Source: Hygrocybe punicea
Lineage: Eukaryota > Basidiomycota > Agaricomycetes > Agaricales > Hygrophoraceae
NCBI GenBank assembly: GCA_963556145.1
Contig: OY744472.1
Coordinates: 5,518,001-5,582,000 of the forward strand
Length of the DNA: 64,000 bases
Direction: 5' to 3'
In this document: positions 10,290 through 22,016 of the stretch, piece after piece
Layout of the letters: every line of letters begins with the position of its first letter
Position numbering within the stretch: the stretch's first letter is position 1
Program-made: the position numbers and the translations under genes
The notes under the pieces: model-generated
What the model was told of the DNA's origin: nothing
What the model saw: only the letters and a program-made list of their open reading frames with translations
Database searches by the model: none

Positions 10290-11670
10290 TAGCAAGTAAC
10301 ATTTTAATGTGGTTCTGGTTATGGCTCGGGATATGGTTCTATGGTTCCGATACTGTTACGGAACCATTTGTGAAGGATTCCAACCATATCAATCTATCTC
10401 ATTACCATTGGTCAACGTTAGTTTTTTCATTGCTCTGTATGAGATCAACATATTTGACTGAGGCTGAAGTACATGAACCATTTTGCATGAATAAATTTGC
10501 AGAATGTTAGCCCTGACAACTAAAATAATCCTAGGGCCCAGTGAATCTTGCAATAGGGAATTAAATTTCTGACAGATATGTACACAACTATGAGAGAGAC
10601 AAAAAATTCTCTGCAGCCATCTTTCGAGTGCTGTGCTGGCTCCAGCTTCAGTAAGCTTCATGATTAATGCTGACTGAAATCACTTACAAGCCAAACTTCA
10701 GCTAGAATTAGATATGAAATAAATGAAGACAAAATGTAAAATACAATGCCGAACTATTATCACCACAGATAGTGTTGTTTATTTGATTTTCATGGACATG
10801 GTTGAAGGTTGAATGGCTTGCATTGATGTGGATAGGTTCACAAGACATAAATGGGTCTGTTAGGGTTATCACATCACAGTACTTTGGGGTTGTTCTAGGA
10901 GTTCCTCAGTCAACTCCTGGATTCCAAATTTTCAAATCCAATAAAGATACTTGATCTGAATACTCATAACAGGTTCTGCTCAGTCCATACATAATCATAA
11001 ATCTTGACATGAGTAGCATTAGTATTGACCAGATCATCCATTTCTCATAACAAGGCTGCCATCTATGATGTTCCACCTGCACATTGTGCAACTCCTGCAA
11101 CTTTGTGGGATTGTCTTGCAGGAAGTGTTATACCTATATTCTGTAGGTGTTTCAGCATTAGTTGTAAATTCCATCACATTTTCTTGCATTGAATCACAAG
11201 CTATTTATCATGCCCAACCATGATGCTGCCCACCACACAGTTGACTTCCGCCAACAACTCTGTCCTCCACAATGTTGGGTTAGATCAGCATAACACGAAC
11301 ATTTATATCACCATAAATATAAATATAATAAATCCCACCCTGCAGCAAAATGATCATCCCTTCCATCATTGACTCTATGATGCAGCATGGCATATATGGA
11401 AAAGGTTTAGAGAGTATGGAGCTTGTCATTCTCTCCTGTTCTGCCCTCACCATTTTTAAAGATTCAAACTCTCCCCAGTAGACAGTAAATCTCCACATGC
11501 TGAGGACCAGAATGTGGAAATAGTAAGTTGAATGCTGAGATTTACTTATTTGAGGTGTATATTTGACATTCATACAGTAGTTATTTACACATGGGATGGC
11601 TGTGCTAGATTGCAGTGTTGCAAGTATTTTCACTTGTACTCTTCCTATCCTCTGAAAGCAAAAATGTGAT
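10290..11670. other. AT-rich non-coding stretch
   Basis: No ORF here has recognisable content on either strand, and I see no clear inverted or tandem repeat. It is probably old, decayed transposon or intergenic DNA. Confidence 0.4.
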
Positions 11671-11673
11671 TTA

Positions 11674-12886
11674 CAGCCGTTTTTAATGATCTTGGCACTT
11701 TTTGAAAAATTTTGATTAAAAGAAACAATATGGACTTAGTGAAATTTTCTGTCATGAAATACTGCATGGATTAACATGGTTATAGAGGGAAAGTTGTACT
11801 GTTTCTTAAGGGCTATCTACTTCTATAACTACATTTGGACAATATTTGGTATTTGGTGACTTGTAGATGAAACAAAAGGTAAACCAGTACTTTTTGACAC
11901 CCAAAATGATATTGTCAAATTATGCCATCAAATGAGCTCATATGAAAAAGATTGTAGGGAGAAACTTCTTCAGTTTTTCAAGGGCTAGAAGTACAAATAC
12001 CGTGTTTCCCTTCATTTTTGTCCTTGGAGCCAACATTTAAAATTCATGTAATATTTCCAGCCTAATGCAGACAAACATAGTACAGATGCAATGTTGGCTC
12101 CAAGGACAAAAATGAAGGAAAATAGGCACACTCAGAGCGTGCGAAGAGTGCACGGACTTGTGTCGCGGCGTGACCTTTAGACTCTGTGGGCTGCCTATAT
12201 AAGGGCAGCCCCTGATCCGGTTTCCTTTCTGATCCCCAGATCAGGCACCATCACGATGCGCCTCATTCATCCTCAGATCTCTATCTCTCGGCCCACCCAC
12301 CTCTCCCTCTTGTTTTGTTGTTTTTTTTTTTTCTTGTCCTTTCGTGATTTGTCTCTTGTTTGTCCTGTTTGGGCAGACCATCTCTGCCTGTACAGTACAC
12401 CCAGATCGGTAGTTGTGTTTATGTAGATCTCTCCTTTTCTTATCTCACACTAGACACGACTCCTGATTTCCCCCAAAAAACCTATGACAAGAGTCTAGAT
12501 CACATCGCTATATACATCACGCTCCGTCCTCTAGTCTAGCCAAGAAAACATGAGTCACGGTATTTGTACTTCTAGCCCTTGAAAAACTGAAGAAGTTTCT
12601 CCCTACAATCTTTTTCATATGAGCTCATTTGATGGCATAATTTGACAATATCATTTTGGGTGTCAAAAAGTACTGGTTTACCTTTTGTTTCATCTACAAG
12701 TCACCAAATACCAAATATTGTCCAAATGTAGTTATAGAAGTAGATAGCCCTTAAGAAACAGTACAACTTTCCCTCTATAACCATGTTAATCCATGCAGTA
12801 TTTCATGACAGAAAATTTCACTAAGTCCATATTGTTTCTTTTAATCAAAATTTTTCAAAAAGTGCCAAAATCATTAAAAACAGCTG
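11674..12886. mobile_element. Foldback element with about 330-bp inverted arms
   Basis: The left arm (11674 to about 12003) and right arm (about 12557-12886) are near-perfect reverse complements, with ends CAGC...GCTG flanked by TA on both sides (11672-11673, 12887-12888). TA flanks suggest a Tc1/mariner-type non-autonomous element. Directly inside the left arm, a second inverted pair (about 12004-12035 and 12090-12121, TCCTTGGAGCCAAC and its complement) forms a smaller hairpin. The rest of the centre, 12122-12556, is unlike the arms. Confidence 0.8.
12122..12556 (+). other. GC-richer payload inside the foldback element, LTR-like
   Basis: This block breaks the symmetry of the foldback element. 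It contains a TATA-like CTATATAAGGGC (about 12197), a 15-bp pyrimidine tract and a run of short CT-rich words, with no ORF. It resembles a small solo LTR or captured promoter, but I could not define TG...CA ends or a target duplication. Confidence 0.35.
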
Positions 12887-13079
12887 TAATACACCACCAC
12901 ACACATTGAAAACACCCTTTTCTCACATTGAAACACTTGCCAAAAGCAAGGAATAATTGACTAAACAGATATGTCTGGAATTAGTCCTACAGAAATAATT
13001 CTGAATCATGTAATTCATTGTGAACCAACAAATTGGTGAAACAGAAAAGTATACTGATAGAGCTATCTTATGCATCATA

Positions 13080-13450
13080 ATGACCCCTTTGTGATGTCTT
13101 AATCCTCACTGAAAGCAGAACAAAGGGAAAACAATATCACAGTCTATTGAAAACACAAGTAATAAAATAAAATAAAATACAAGCAACAAATGTACCAAGC
13201 AATAGAGCAGACTAATAGACCATTACACACATCCTAAAACACCCCTTTGTGACACCAAAACACTCATCGAAAGCAGGGAACAAAGGGTAAAACAAAAACA
13301 TACAATATCACAGTCTATTGCAAACACAAGTAATAAATTACAAGCAACAAATGTACCTAGCAATAAAGCGGACTAATAGACAATGACACACATCCTAAAT
13401 CACTCCTTTGTGATGCCGAAATATTCATTGAAAGCAGGGAACAAAGGATG
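13080..13450 (+). repeat. Degenerate tandem repeat, period about 160 bp
   Basis: The words CCTTTGTGATG, GAAAGCAGGGAACAAAGG and AATATCACAGTCTATTG recur at about 13083, 13243 and 13402 in the same order, giving two to three degenerate copies. Confidence 0.65.
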
Positions 13451-13489
13451 AAACAGATACATTTGAATTTACACCCCTATGACTGGCCA

Positions 13490-13507
13490 TCAGGAAAACG
13501 TGGAGAC
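13490..13507 (+). repeat. Element terminus matching the 5' end of the 19.3-kb insertion
   Basis: TCAGGAAAACGTGGAGAC here matches 23221-23238 at 17 of 18 positions and is also preceded by A. It may be the 5' end of a second, related element. I could not find its 3' end. Confidence 0.4.
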
Positions 13508-13594
13508 ACAGGGATTTCCAGACAGATCTTATCAACAGATAGCTGACTGATATCATGTGATCTAGTGATATATAAGCTTATCACAATTTAGAAC

Positions 13595-13808
13595 TCTGAT
13601 AACAATATTGTCATACTATTCCTGTAGCTATCACATTGATATTTTAAGATAAAGTCATGTAATTCTGATAACAATATTGTCACACTATTCCTGTAGCTAT
13701 CACATTGATATTTTAAGATAAAGTCATGTAATTCTGATAACAATATTGTCACACTATTCTTGTAGCTATCACACTGATATTCTAAGATCATGTCATGTAA
13801 TTCTGATG
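13595..13808 (+). repeat. Tandem repeat, three copies of 69 bp
   Basis: Copies start at 13595, 13664 and 13733, each opening TCTGATAACAATATTGTCA. Copies 1 and 2 are nearly identical and copy 3 has several changes. The apparent minus-strand ORF across it is a product of the repeat. Confidence 0.9.
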
Positions 13809-14559
13809 TTAAGATGGTGAATTCTTCTCAGAGGTATTGCAAGACTGGAATCATTTTGTATGTGGTGATATATTAAAATCTATGCATGGTCACACTGTTA
13901 AGATTTGGCATTCCATTGTCAAGTAACTATCTTTCTTGTACCTGGAGTCTGTATAAATATGTACACATATGTTGGCACTATTTGGCTGCACACCTGTGGG
14001 TTGAACAAAATACAAAATCTTGTTCATGTCTCAATTTTTCATCCTTACACTTATATTAAGCATTCAAACTGGACAATAAGACAATAAGTGAGATAAGATA
14101 AACTTTCAAGACCTTGAGATAAGATTAGATAAAATTAATTCTAAGACCTTGAGATAACATCAGATAAATTCCAAGAAGATTTAACATGAGACCATTATAA
14201 GATAAGTGAATGAGAAAGACAATGGTTAAAAGGCAGAATTTTTTTCCCCTCCTATTACTCAATAACAGATATTCTAATATCATTGGTTACCAATGAATAC
14301 CAGAATTAGTGGTCAAGACATTGTTGGCAACTAATGCTACATTGACATCAATATGCTTGATGTGATGTATTTTCATCTAGGTAACCATAAATTATCTGAG
14401 TTGACCTGGCTGTCATCATAGTGATACTGGATGTTACTTATGATGTATCAGATCAGGTCTTATAAGGCTTTCTCATTTCATGTTCAATTTCCTGATGTGA
14501 AACCCCTCTCAAACTTTTCAAATAAAAGAAAGCAACAGAAAAGCAAAATTGAGCGGTCA

Positions 14560-15790
14560 AAAATGTAACTCCTGGGTACAATTAAGCCTGGAAACTATCA
14601 GAACAATAGCCTCAATATTCATGGCAACAGGCTATGTTTAATTGCACTTCTCAACAATGCTCCTACGCTCACCAATTTGCACACAATGCAGCACATGTGC
14701 TAGCATCACCAAAGCGAAAAATAAGAGCTATGGCAATGTGTCCCATGACCCCTAGATGTCCTAGAAACAAGCAATGAGTACAGCTCCAAAAGAATTGACA
14801 CACCTTCACAACAAGGGCTGTGTTAGTGGATATCAGAGAACTGCCACAGAATACCCCTAAGAACAGCGAAATTCTAGGGCTATAGTAACCATCCAATGCA
14901 CACAGAACAGCCCAGACAAAGGGGCAGTGATAGCAACAAAGTGGAAATGATAGCAACAATATCCAATTACAGCCTCCCCCCTTGTAATATTTCTACTCCT
15001 ATCTAATAACTGGGTAACACAGAGCATCAAAAATGCGAAATTGTGGGGCTATAGTGCACACAGAACAGCCCAGAAAAAGGGGCAATGATAGTAACCAGGA
15101 GGTAGTAATAGCAACAATATCCAATTACCAGCTTTCCCCCTTTAATGTTTCCACTCCTATCCAATGTCTGTGCAACAAACAGCAACCAAAATTGAAATGA
15201 AGTGGCCAGAACACAGTCTGGAAGCAATAGAACCCATATGGGCATCATTGGACCTGATATGAATCCATGCAACCAATTTTGATAGGGCCTGGTAGCTAAT
15301 GAGCAGATACTGCTATTGGCCAGCCAAAGTCTTGGTCCCCCTTCCATTTCTGGAGAGAACCCTGTGTCCCCGGCCTATAAAGGAGCTCAGAAAAGCCTCG
15401 TCTGAACAGATCATGGTCCACTCACTCTGCCCTACTCCATGTGGGAACTGAAGAAGCACCTCTGCAGAAACAAGGACCAGCCACTTGTTTTCCCCTCTTG
15501 GGGTGAGTGTTTAAAACTGTTCCTTTGAATCCCACTCTTTCTGCAGAAACCCTTGACCTTTTTTCCTGTGTTTCAAAGCTGTAAATACTTGGCTCAAGGC
15601 CTTGTCAGCTTGGTTCTATGACAGAACCCCCACTACTAATTGTGACTGTTCCAGGGAACTTATGTAGATTCTCTGTTCACTTTGGGAGAAATATCCCCCA
15701 GTCCAGCTGTCTTGAAGCTATTTCTGAGACCTCCTGGTCTCACCATGATAATATAACCTAACCTCATACCCAGTGAAAACCCTGTCTTAC
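14560..15790 (+). repeat. Probable LTR-like block with internal tandem duplication
   Basis: Two related units of about 165 bp (about 14865-14990 and 15035-15160) share GGGCTATAGT, ACACAGAACAGCCCAGA and AGCAACAATATCCAATTAC. They precede a TATA-like CCTATAAAGGAGC (about 15371) and a pyrimidine-rich leader. Tandem enhancer-like units before a TATA box are typical of retrotransposon LTRs. I cannot fix the ends or find a partner LTR. Confidence 0.4.
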
Positions 15791-16099
15791 ATAATCCAGT
15801 TAGATACTTTTACACAATATAAATCCTTTTATATCTATATACAACCAGTAAAATTGTTCTGAGTGAAAAGATAATGATTAAAAATCTCATAAAGGATACT
15901 GAGCCAGCTCCTGTTTTTGTACTTGCAACAAAATATTTTGCAAACGGAACAAAAAAGTGAGTTGGTCCTTTGCCCAAGTGCTGATGACATCATTGGAATT
16001 TTTTTGTTCATTCATTTCCCCCTTGCCCATGTCCTCCATCCCCATTGGCGTGTCTTTCCCCTCATCACAGCCACTCTCCTCAAGGATGTCCCTGCAGCC

Positions 16100-16862
16100 A
16101 AACACCCTTGTCGACTTCCTCATCTGTGGCCACTCTGTCACAACCACCTGTACACAATGTCCACATTTGGCACTCTTCTGGGTCACAACCAACGGCAAGA
16201 GAATTGCCTTGGTTATGGACTTTGTTCCTGGTAGCGAGTTGTTTACCCTTCTGCGACGTTCGGATGTGCTTCTCTTCCTCCCATATTTATTGTCTATCTT
16301 TTAAGCTAATTGCATACACGCCAACCAGTGATTCCCTGATCCTGTTGCAAAGTTCCATGCAGCAGAAGTCACAGTTGCTCTACATTATCTACACTCCCTC
16401 GACATCATCTGCCAAGACCTCAAACCTGAAAACATCCTTCTCAACCACGATGGACGCATCAAAGTAGCCAATTTCGGGTTCACAAAACAGTGCTCAGTCA
16501 CAATGTGGACACTCTGCAGCACTCATAGAAAGTGACCCATCGAAGCGGTACAGGAACCTGCGGCACAATGCTGGTGATGTCTTTGCTCACGCATGATTCC
16601 ACAAGGTCGACTGGGAAAAACTAGCCAATAGAGAGATAACCATGCCCTATCTGCCCCAGATAATGGGAGAGGGTGATGCAAGCGCGTAAGCACCCCTCTG
16701 CTTTCCTTGGGTTAAACCTACCACCTACTCTTATTTTTTTGTTTGTGCAGATTCGACAAGTACTTGGAAGACAATGCAGCTGTACCTGTGGATGATGCCT
16801 TCAGCATACAGTTTCCGTGCTTTGACTACATGCCTGACCATCGCCCTCCTCGTAGAAAATGA
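16100..16862 (+). pseudogene. PKA-catalytic-like (AGC) protein kinase pseudogene
   Basis: Pieces of an AGC kinase lie in order on the plus strand: IALVMDFVPGSELFTLLRRS (hinge region), then [13 protein letters not shown], then a catalytic loop DLKPENILL, an NFGF motif, WTLCST, and FHKVDWEKLANREI with FDKYLEDN of the C-terminal tail. The order and spacing match PKA catalytic subunits. Lesions are plain: a TGA precedes FPD (CGA expected), the catalytic-loop Arg is Gln (CQDLKPEN), the Asp of DFG is Asn, and the segment from the activation loop to helix H is missing near 16525, where STHRK stops and DPSKRY begins. A further TGA lies before FHKVDW. An intron (GTAAGC...GTGCAG, about 16687-16750) is retained, so this is a decayed genomic copy rather than a processed one. 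Confidence 0.85.
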
Positions 16863-17552
16863 GGACCAGCATCCACACAAGTAGACCTCTTTCCCTGGCC
16901 ATCACATGCAGACTACACATACCTTGCAAGTATGGCATCAAGGCTAGCAGCAGTGGCCACAGTAGTGCCTGTGAGACAATCAGTGTGCTCTTGTCCCCAA
17001 TGTATGTTGTTGTACAGATATCAACCTGATGTTGCAGCAGTAGCTGCTAGCCCCTAGGACCCCGGAGACCCTTAGCTGGTAGATTCCCTTTCCTGTAGTA
17101 GCTTAGTCATCCATCTCAGGGTTTTCCCTTGCTTTCCCCTCCCTGCTGCGACTCCTTCTGAGTCTTCCCCCAAGAGGTTTGGAGATTCCCTCTCCAACGT
17201 CCCAGGCCGTGTCGCCATGGGTGCCATTGCAGAAAGATCTCTCAAGACTGCATATACCCACTGTCCACACCCCGCCACTGCCGAGAAAATGGTCCAGGTG
17301 TACACACCCCACCGAGCACTGAGGTTGAATGGTGAGTGAATCTATAGAGGGTATAGTGCACCCAACAGCATCCCCCACAACATCCTGGGGAATGGGGAAT
17401 GGGGGCGTGGAACGGAATGGGGCAGTATGGGCGGCAGCGGGGTGGCAGGGATGCACCTAGACAGCAATCGATAGCAATGTTTTTTATTAGAAATGGCAAT
17501 TTTTTTTAATGTATCTTAATGGCAAAACTTCTACTCAGGGTGCAGAAATCTA
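16863..17552. other. Non-coding stretch
   Basis: Downstream of the kinase remnant there is mixed-composition sequence with no recognised gene. A GC-rich part (about 17100-17460) has only unremarkable shadow ORFs. Confidence 0.4.
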
Positions 17553-17804
17553 TTTATTGCTGTTTTCAAAATGCATGACATTTTTTGAAAAAATAAATCT
17601 TTCAAAGAACAAACATATATATCTAAAAAAATAAAACTTTCAAAGAACAAACCTATATATTTGATAGATTTATTTTTTTAAATATATATGTTTGTTCTTT
17701 GAAAGATTTATTCTTTCAAATATATTCTTTCAAATATAGAGGTTTGTTCTTTGAAAGTTTTATTTTTTCAAAAAATGTCATGCATTTTGAAAACAGCAAT
17801 AAAT
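17553..17804. mobile_element. AT-rich foldback MITE
   Basis: The ends TTTATTGCTGTTTTCAAAAT and its complement flank inverted inner copies of TTCAAAGAACAAAC. The whole unit is about 250 bp, folds into one long hairpin and has no coding capacity. Confidence 0.75.
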
Positions 17805-18123
17805 TCCTAAACTATATTTTCATGGATGTGAATCTACCTAAAAGTATCTAGATAGGCAAACTTTTCACTGGGCCTCATAGGTTATATGATGACTCTAAAC
17901 CATCCGACCGAGTCAGATTTTGGTGCAAATTTTTCAATGCATCGCTACCAGGGCTGTATAAACATTTTAAAAATAAATATTTTAAAATCAAAGGACACAG
18001 GTAAAAATAATAACTGGTGAAATACTGCACCAATTCACATAGTTTCAGAGGGAATGTTTTTCTACCTTCAGAGGGCTATCCTTCTTGGTATTTACATTTT
18101 CAAAGTATTTTATCTATAGAGTT

Positions 18124-18488
18124 ATAGGTGAATTGTTCGTTTCAGTCACTCCAACTTGTACAATGAATATCTCCACAACCAATGCTTAGATTTACATGAT
18201 TGTAGAGAGAAACTTGTTCCATTTTTCAAGGACTACAAGTCTTCCATCCCAGATTTTTTGCATCTCAAAGTTATGAAGGAGAATTATATACAAATGACCT
18301 TTGCACAAATAAGGTTACAATCAAGGTTACAATCATCTGTTAAAGTCAAAAGTATAGAAAATGCAGTTGGATGCTTGTAGTCCTTGAAAATAGAACAAGT
18401 TTCTCTTTACCATCATGTAAATCCAAGCATTGGTTGTGGAGATATTCATTGTACAGGTTGGAGTGACTGAAATGAACAATTCACCTAT
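18124..18488. mobile_element. Foldback MITE, about 115-bp arms
   Basis: The arm from 18124 (ATAGGTGAATTGTTC) is the near-perfect reverse complement of the arm ending at 18488. The loop holds a short direct repeat AAGGTTACAATC. TA is present at both edges. Confidence 0.8.
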
Positions 18489-18514
18489 ATGTCATATCCA
18501 TGCAACTCTGACAG

Positions 18515-18970
18515 ATTCCGATGATCTCTGCTCTGGACTTTTCTGCCCCATTTATCTTATCTTATCCTCTCACATATGTTATTGTTCCCTTCTTGTTATA
18601 CTTGCTATTCTTCATCATCTCCGTTACTCCGGACTCCTATTTGTTCCTTCCCTTTGTTTACTTGTCACTGTATGTAGCAATCCTTTATTCCTTTTATCCT
18701 TCTCCGAAAACTTGTTCTTCTTCCAGAGTTCTTATTATCTCTATGTTACTAAGGACATAACAATTAGTTTACTGAGTATATAAGCTAGAACCACAATGTC
18801 CTGTAACTCCATTCTGAGCACCCCTTATCTTATTCATCCTCAACATTAAGGCTTTGCCTTGAGCTCACTATTAGTCTCTGTCTTTAGTCCAAACCTCCAG
18901 ACTAACTCCACTTCATCCATCCAGTGCATACTCAGTACAACTCAAGGAAGTAGCTAAACTACTTCAAGAG
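18515..18970 (+). other. LTR-like promoter block (uncertain)
   Basis: Pyrimidine-rich sequence is followed by a TATA-like GAGTATATAAGC (about 18774) and an untranslated-leader-like region. It resembles the LTR at 21034-21948 in style but not in sequence. No ORF or partner repeat was found. Confidence 0.25.
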
Positions 18971-19667
18971 TTCACACCTCTGGTCCTCCAATTAACTCCG
19001 TTCCATCCAGAGTTACTTGCACGTCTCTGACACTATAACTTTTTGTTACTCTGATTGTACCACACAAAATCCAAATTTCATATGGACTTGTTTCCTCTCC
19101 TGGCTTCAAGCCAGACAGGGACAAGCTCTAATATATGGCTATTCACATGCTCTTAAGTAGTCAATGGTAGTTCTATTTAGCACCCCAGCACTTATGAGTT
19201 ATTAATAAAGGAATTGGCCATGGATGATGAAGATGACTATGGAATTCATATTGATCAATGAACAAGTAGTTAGTGACTAGGAGTCAATATTTTTCTGATG
19301 TGCTGGTTGTGTATGTGAAGATCTTATTTGTGTAAAATTTTGGAGAGCTGGCTACAAAGAATTTGAAGCACTATTCTAAATATTTTGAGGAGGGATTACA
19401 AATACTTTGAAGCACCACTATAAATCTTTTGAAATTCTACTATACTAGTTGTTTTGTTGTAGTTGCTGTTGGGTATTAATGGAGGAATGTGTTTGAAAAT
19501 TGTTGGTGAATGAGTATATCAGTGAATGTACTCAGACTCTGATAGGTGACTCCTATTTCCAGTGAAAAACTCAGTCCATATGTCCATTGCTAATATAGAA
19601 ATCAACCCTATCAAAGGTGGGAAAAGTAAGGCTGAGATGGGTACAGACGCTGATGAGCCAGATTGCT

Positions 19668-19712
19668 GTTGTTGTTTTGCTGTTGCTATTGCTGTTGCTG
19701 TTGCCATTGCTA

Positions 19713-19777
<65 letters not shown>

Positions 19778-19845
19778 AATGTTGCCATTGTTGTTGTTGT
19801 CATTGCTGTTGCTTTTGGATATTGTTGCTGTTGCTTTTGGATATT
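19668..19845 (+). repeat. GTTGCT hexamer microsatellite
   Basis: About 180 bp of (GCTGTT)n with a few interruptions. It keeps all six frames mostly open and creates false ORFs of alanine-valine, leucine or threonine-alanine repeats. Confidence 0.95.
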
Positions 19846-20406
19846 GCTGTCAGATAGTAGTGGCAGAAAGGTGTTTGAAAATGTGTTGATGAACATATTG
19901 GTGAATGTACTCAGACTCAGATTTCTGTCCCAGTGCTAGTGTCAGTCCATGTATTCACTGCTGACATTGGAGATGAAGGCAAAGGTGACAGTAAAGGTGA
20001 AGATAATTATGGGATTAATATGGAGTCCTGAAACAAGGAGTTAGTAATTATGAGTAGTATTTGCTGAGTAGAGATGTAGTTGAAGATGGAGACAAAGGTG
20101 ATGGCAATGAAGAGAATATGAAAGTGACTATGAGATCGATTGGAACTACTAAAAACATAATAATTAACTGAAAGTGACATTTGCTGAACATGATTGTATA
20201 TCTGAACATATAAGCATTCCCAAGACTTCTAAAAAAATGAAGGATTCTGATCTGAATACTTGGAATCATTGTTGCACTATAAAATACTGGATTAATAAGA
20301 AAACGATAGCCCAGTCCAATAGTAACCTACAGTAGTATTCAACTAAGTTAAGACATACACAAATGTGAATTTGTGTTGAACCACATAGTGGGATCTTGCT
20401 CTATGA

Positions 20407-20575
20407 GTAGGCAATGGCACGGGTATACCCACGGGTGTCCCTGAGGCCAACCCGCACCTGCACCTGCACCAACCCATACCCGTCTACCCATGGGTCTTGT
20501 TTCAGTGGGTAGACGGTGGGTAGCGGCAGGTCAGGTGCGGGTATTGACCTGTGCAGGAAACCCGGTGTCATGACC
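20407..20575 (+). repeat. GC-rich terminal block of a possible DNA transposon
   Basis: The block opens TAGGCAATGGCACGGGTATA and is dense in GGGTA/TACCC words (GGGTAGACGG, CCCATACCCG) against an AT-rich background. It resembles a hAT-type terminal region; the second end and target duplication were not found. Confidence 0.3.
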
Positions 20576-21033
20576 CCAAATAGTTTTGGGTGTAATGTCA
20601 TGGGTTTACTATTGGACCACGGACTTAGATATTTAAGTGCAACACTATGGATGCACACCTACACTCATTAGTACCCATTTTATGCCTTTCCACATTACGC
20701 ATGCTAGTGAACAGACACAAATAGCGTATATGCTTACCTTTATATCATTTATTATGGCTTCACTAGCAATGCCCAGACCTAGCTGTTTATGTATGGTGCA
20801 CAGAGGCACATCCCCCACTCATTAGTATTTATTATATATTTCTCTGTATTGTGCATGCAAGGAGACAAGCCCAACTAGTGTTCTTATCTATATTAGCAGT
20901 AATGGATTGATTACAAATCTTGTTTACTTGTATTGATCAAAAGCGGCTCAGCTAGATAATGGGAAATGATTAGATATGATGTGAACAAGAGGATGATAAG
21001 ATAATGATAAGATAGGATGCATCAGAGAGTGAT

Positions 21034-21948
21034 TGTGATAGTCTGCTTACATAAAGACAATGGTCTATTGTTCTGAGCAGTCCTTTGTTCTAAACAGTCC
21101 AAATGGAGATAGAGCCCATTGTTCACAGCCTCTTTGATGCCATCCATTGTTCTCATGACTCAGTCCCATTGTTCTCACTTTCCCATTGTTCTCAGTCCCC
21201 CATTGTTCTCCAACAGTATAAATAAGGCCCCTAAATTCCAGTAGTCAGTAGGATTTCCCCCCTCACCAATCAGTAGTCACTCTTAGTCTGGGTGAACACA
21301 GTGTGATCCCTCATTCTATTAGTACTAGTAGTCACTCATTGTAGTAGCTAGTGCTGGTAATCCAGTTCAGTTCACTCTCACTATATCATTCTCTGAGTTC
21401 CCCTTGTCAATTAAGGAGAATTTACTCAGTTCACTCAGTCCAATCAGTTCATTAGTCAGCTTTAGTCATCTTTAGTCAGCTAGATACATTTCTAAGGTTA
21501 AGGTTTCATCCTAAACAAAACAGAGTATTCAAAAGGTATTAAAGATATCCCTGAACTAGTAGCCAATGTGTGTTTGAAGCTTCAGATTTAAGTCAGATAT
21601 GATGATACCCAGAGATGCTCTTGATTGAATAGGCCCTGTAACCAAAACAATTCATATTAAATTGGTGAATATTGCTATCAGTATTCATTAATCCACGTTT
21701 TATATTCCAGTAGTGAATATATATTATTTCAGTACATCACCCTCCCCAATTGCTATTCATACCTACTCAAAGTCTCAATTCTTAATTAAAGAGACCTCAC
21801 TATTACATTCTATTGATTCATATACAACATATACCCACAAACCTCTTCCTGATAGGTTATTTGAATATTAGAAACCCATGAACAACAAGAAGGTACCTGA
21901 ACAAAGTCAACTCCGGTAATTCTTGGTGAAACAAACATTCACATAACA
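21034..21948 (+). repeat. 5' LTR of gypsy-type retrotransposon
   Basis: The 3' edge is set by CACATAACA immediately before a primer-binding site. Inside are repeated CCATTGTTCTCA units (about 21115-21210) and a TATA-like AGTATAAATAAGG (about 21215). The 5' edge at TGTGATAG (21034) is my best guess. The matching 3' LTR is not in the window. Confidence 0.6.
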
Positions 21949-21951
21949 AAA

Positions 21952-21963
21952 TTGGAGCCCACC
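21952..21963 (+). promoter_or_regulatory. Primer-binding site
   Basis: TTGGAGCCCACC follows the LTR end by three bases. Position and the TGG start fit a tRNA primer-binding site of a Ty3/gypsy element; gag starts 54 bp later. Confidence 0.6.
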
Positions 21964-22016
21964 ATGAGGAGATTTAAATCCAAATAACCCAAGCATTTCT
22001 ATACCTCTAATATACA

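Noticed and set aside
16329..16341. GATTCCCTGAT here matches the 3' end of the 19.3-kb insertion and could end a second element starting at 13490
   Set aside because: The match lies in kinase coding sequence (TTC CCT GAT CCT = FPDP, as in PKA FP.PVAK), which explains it by chance.
19519..19939. ORFs of 90-125 aa with Ala-Val, Leu or Ala-Thr runs
   Set aside because: They arise from the GTTGCT hexamer microsatellite and have no non-repetitive coding content.
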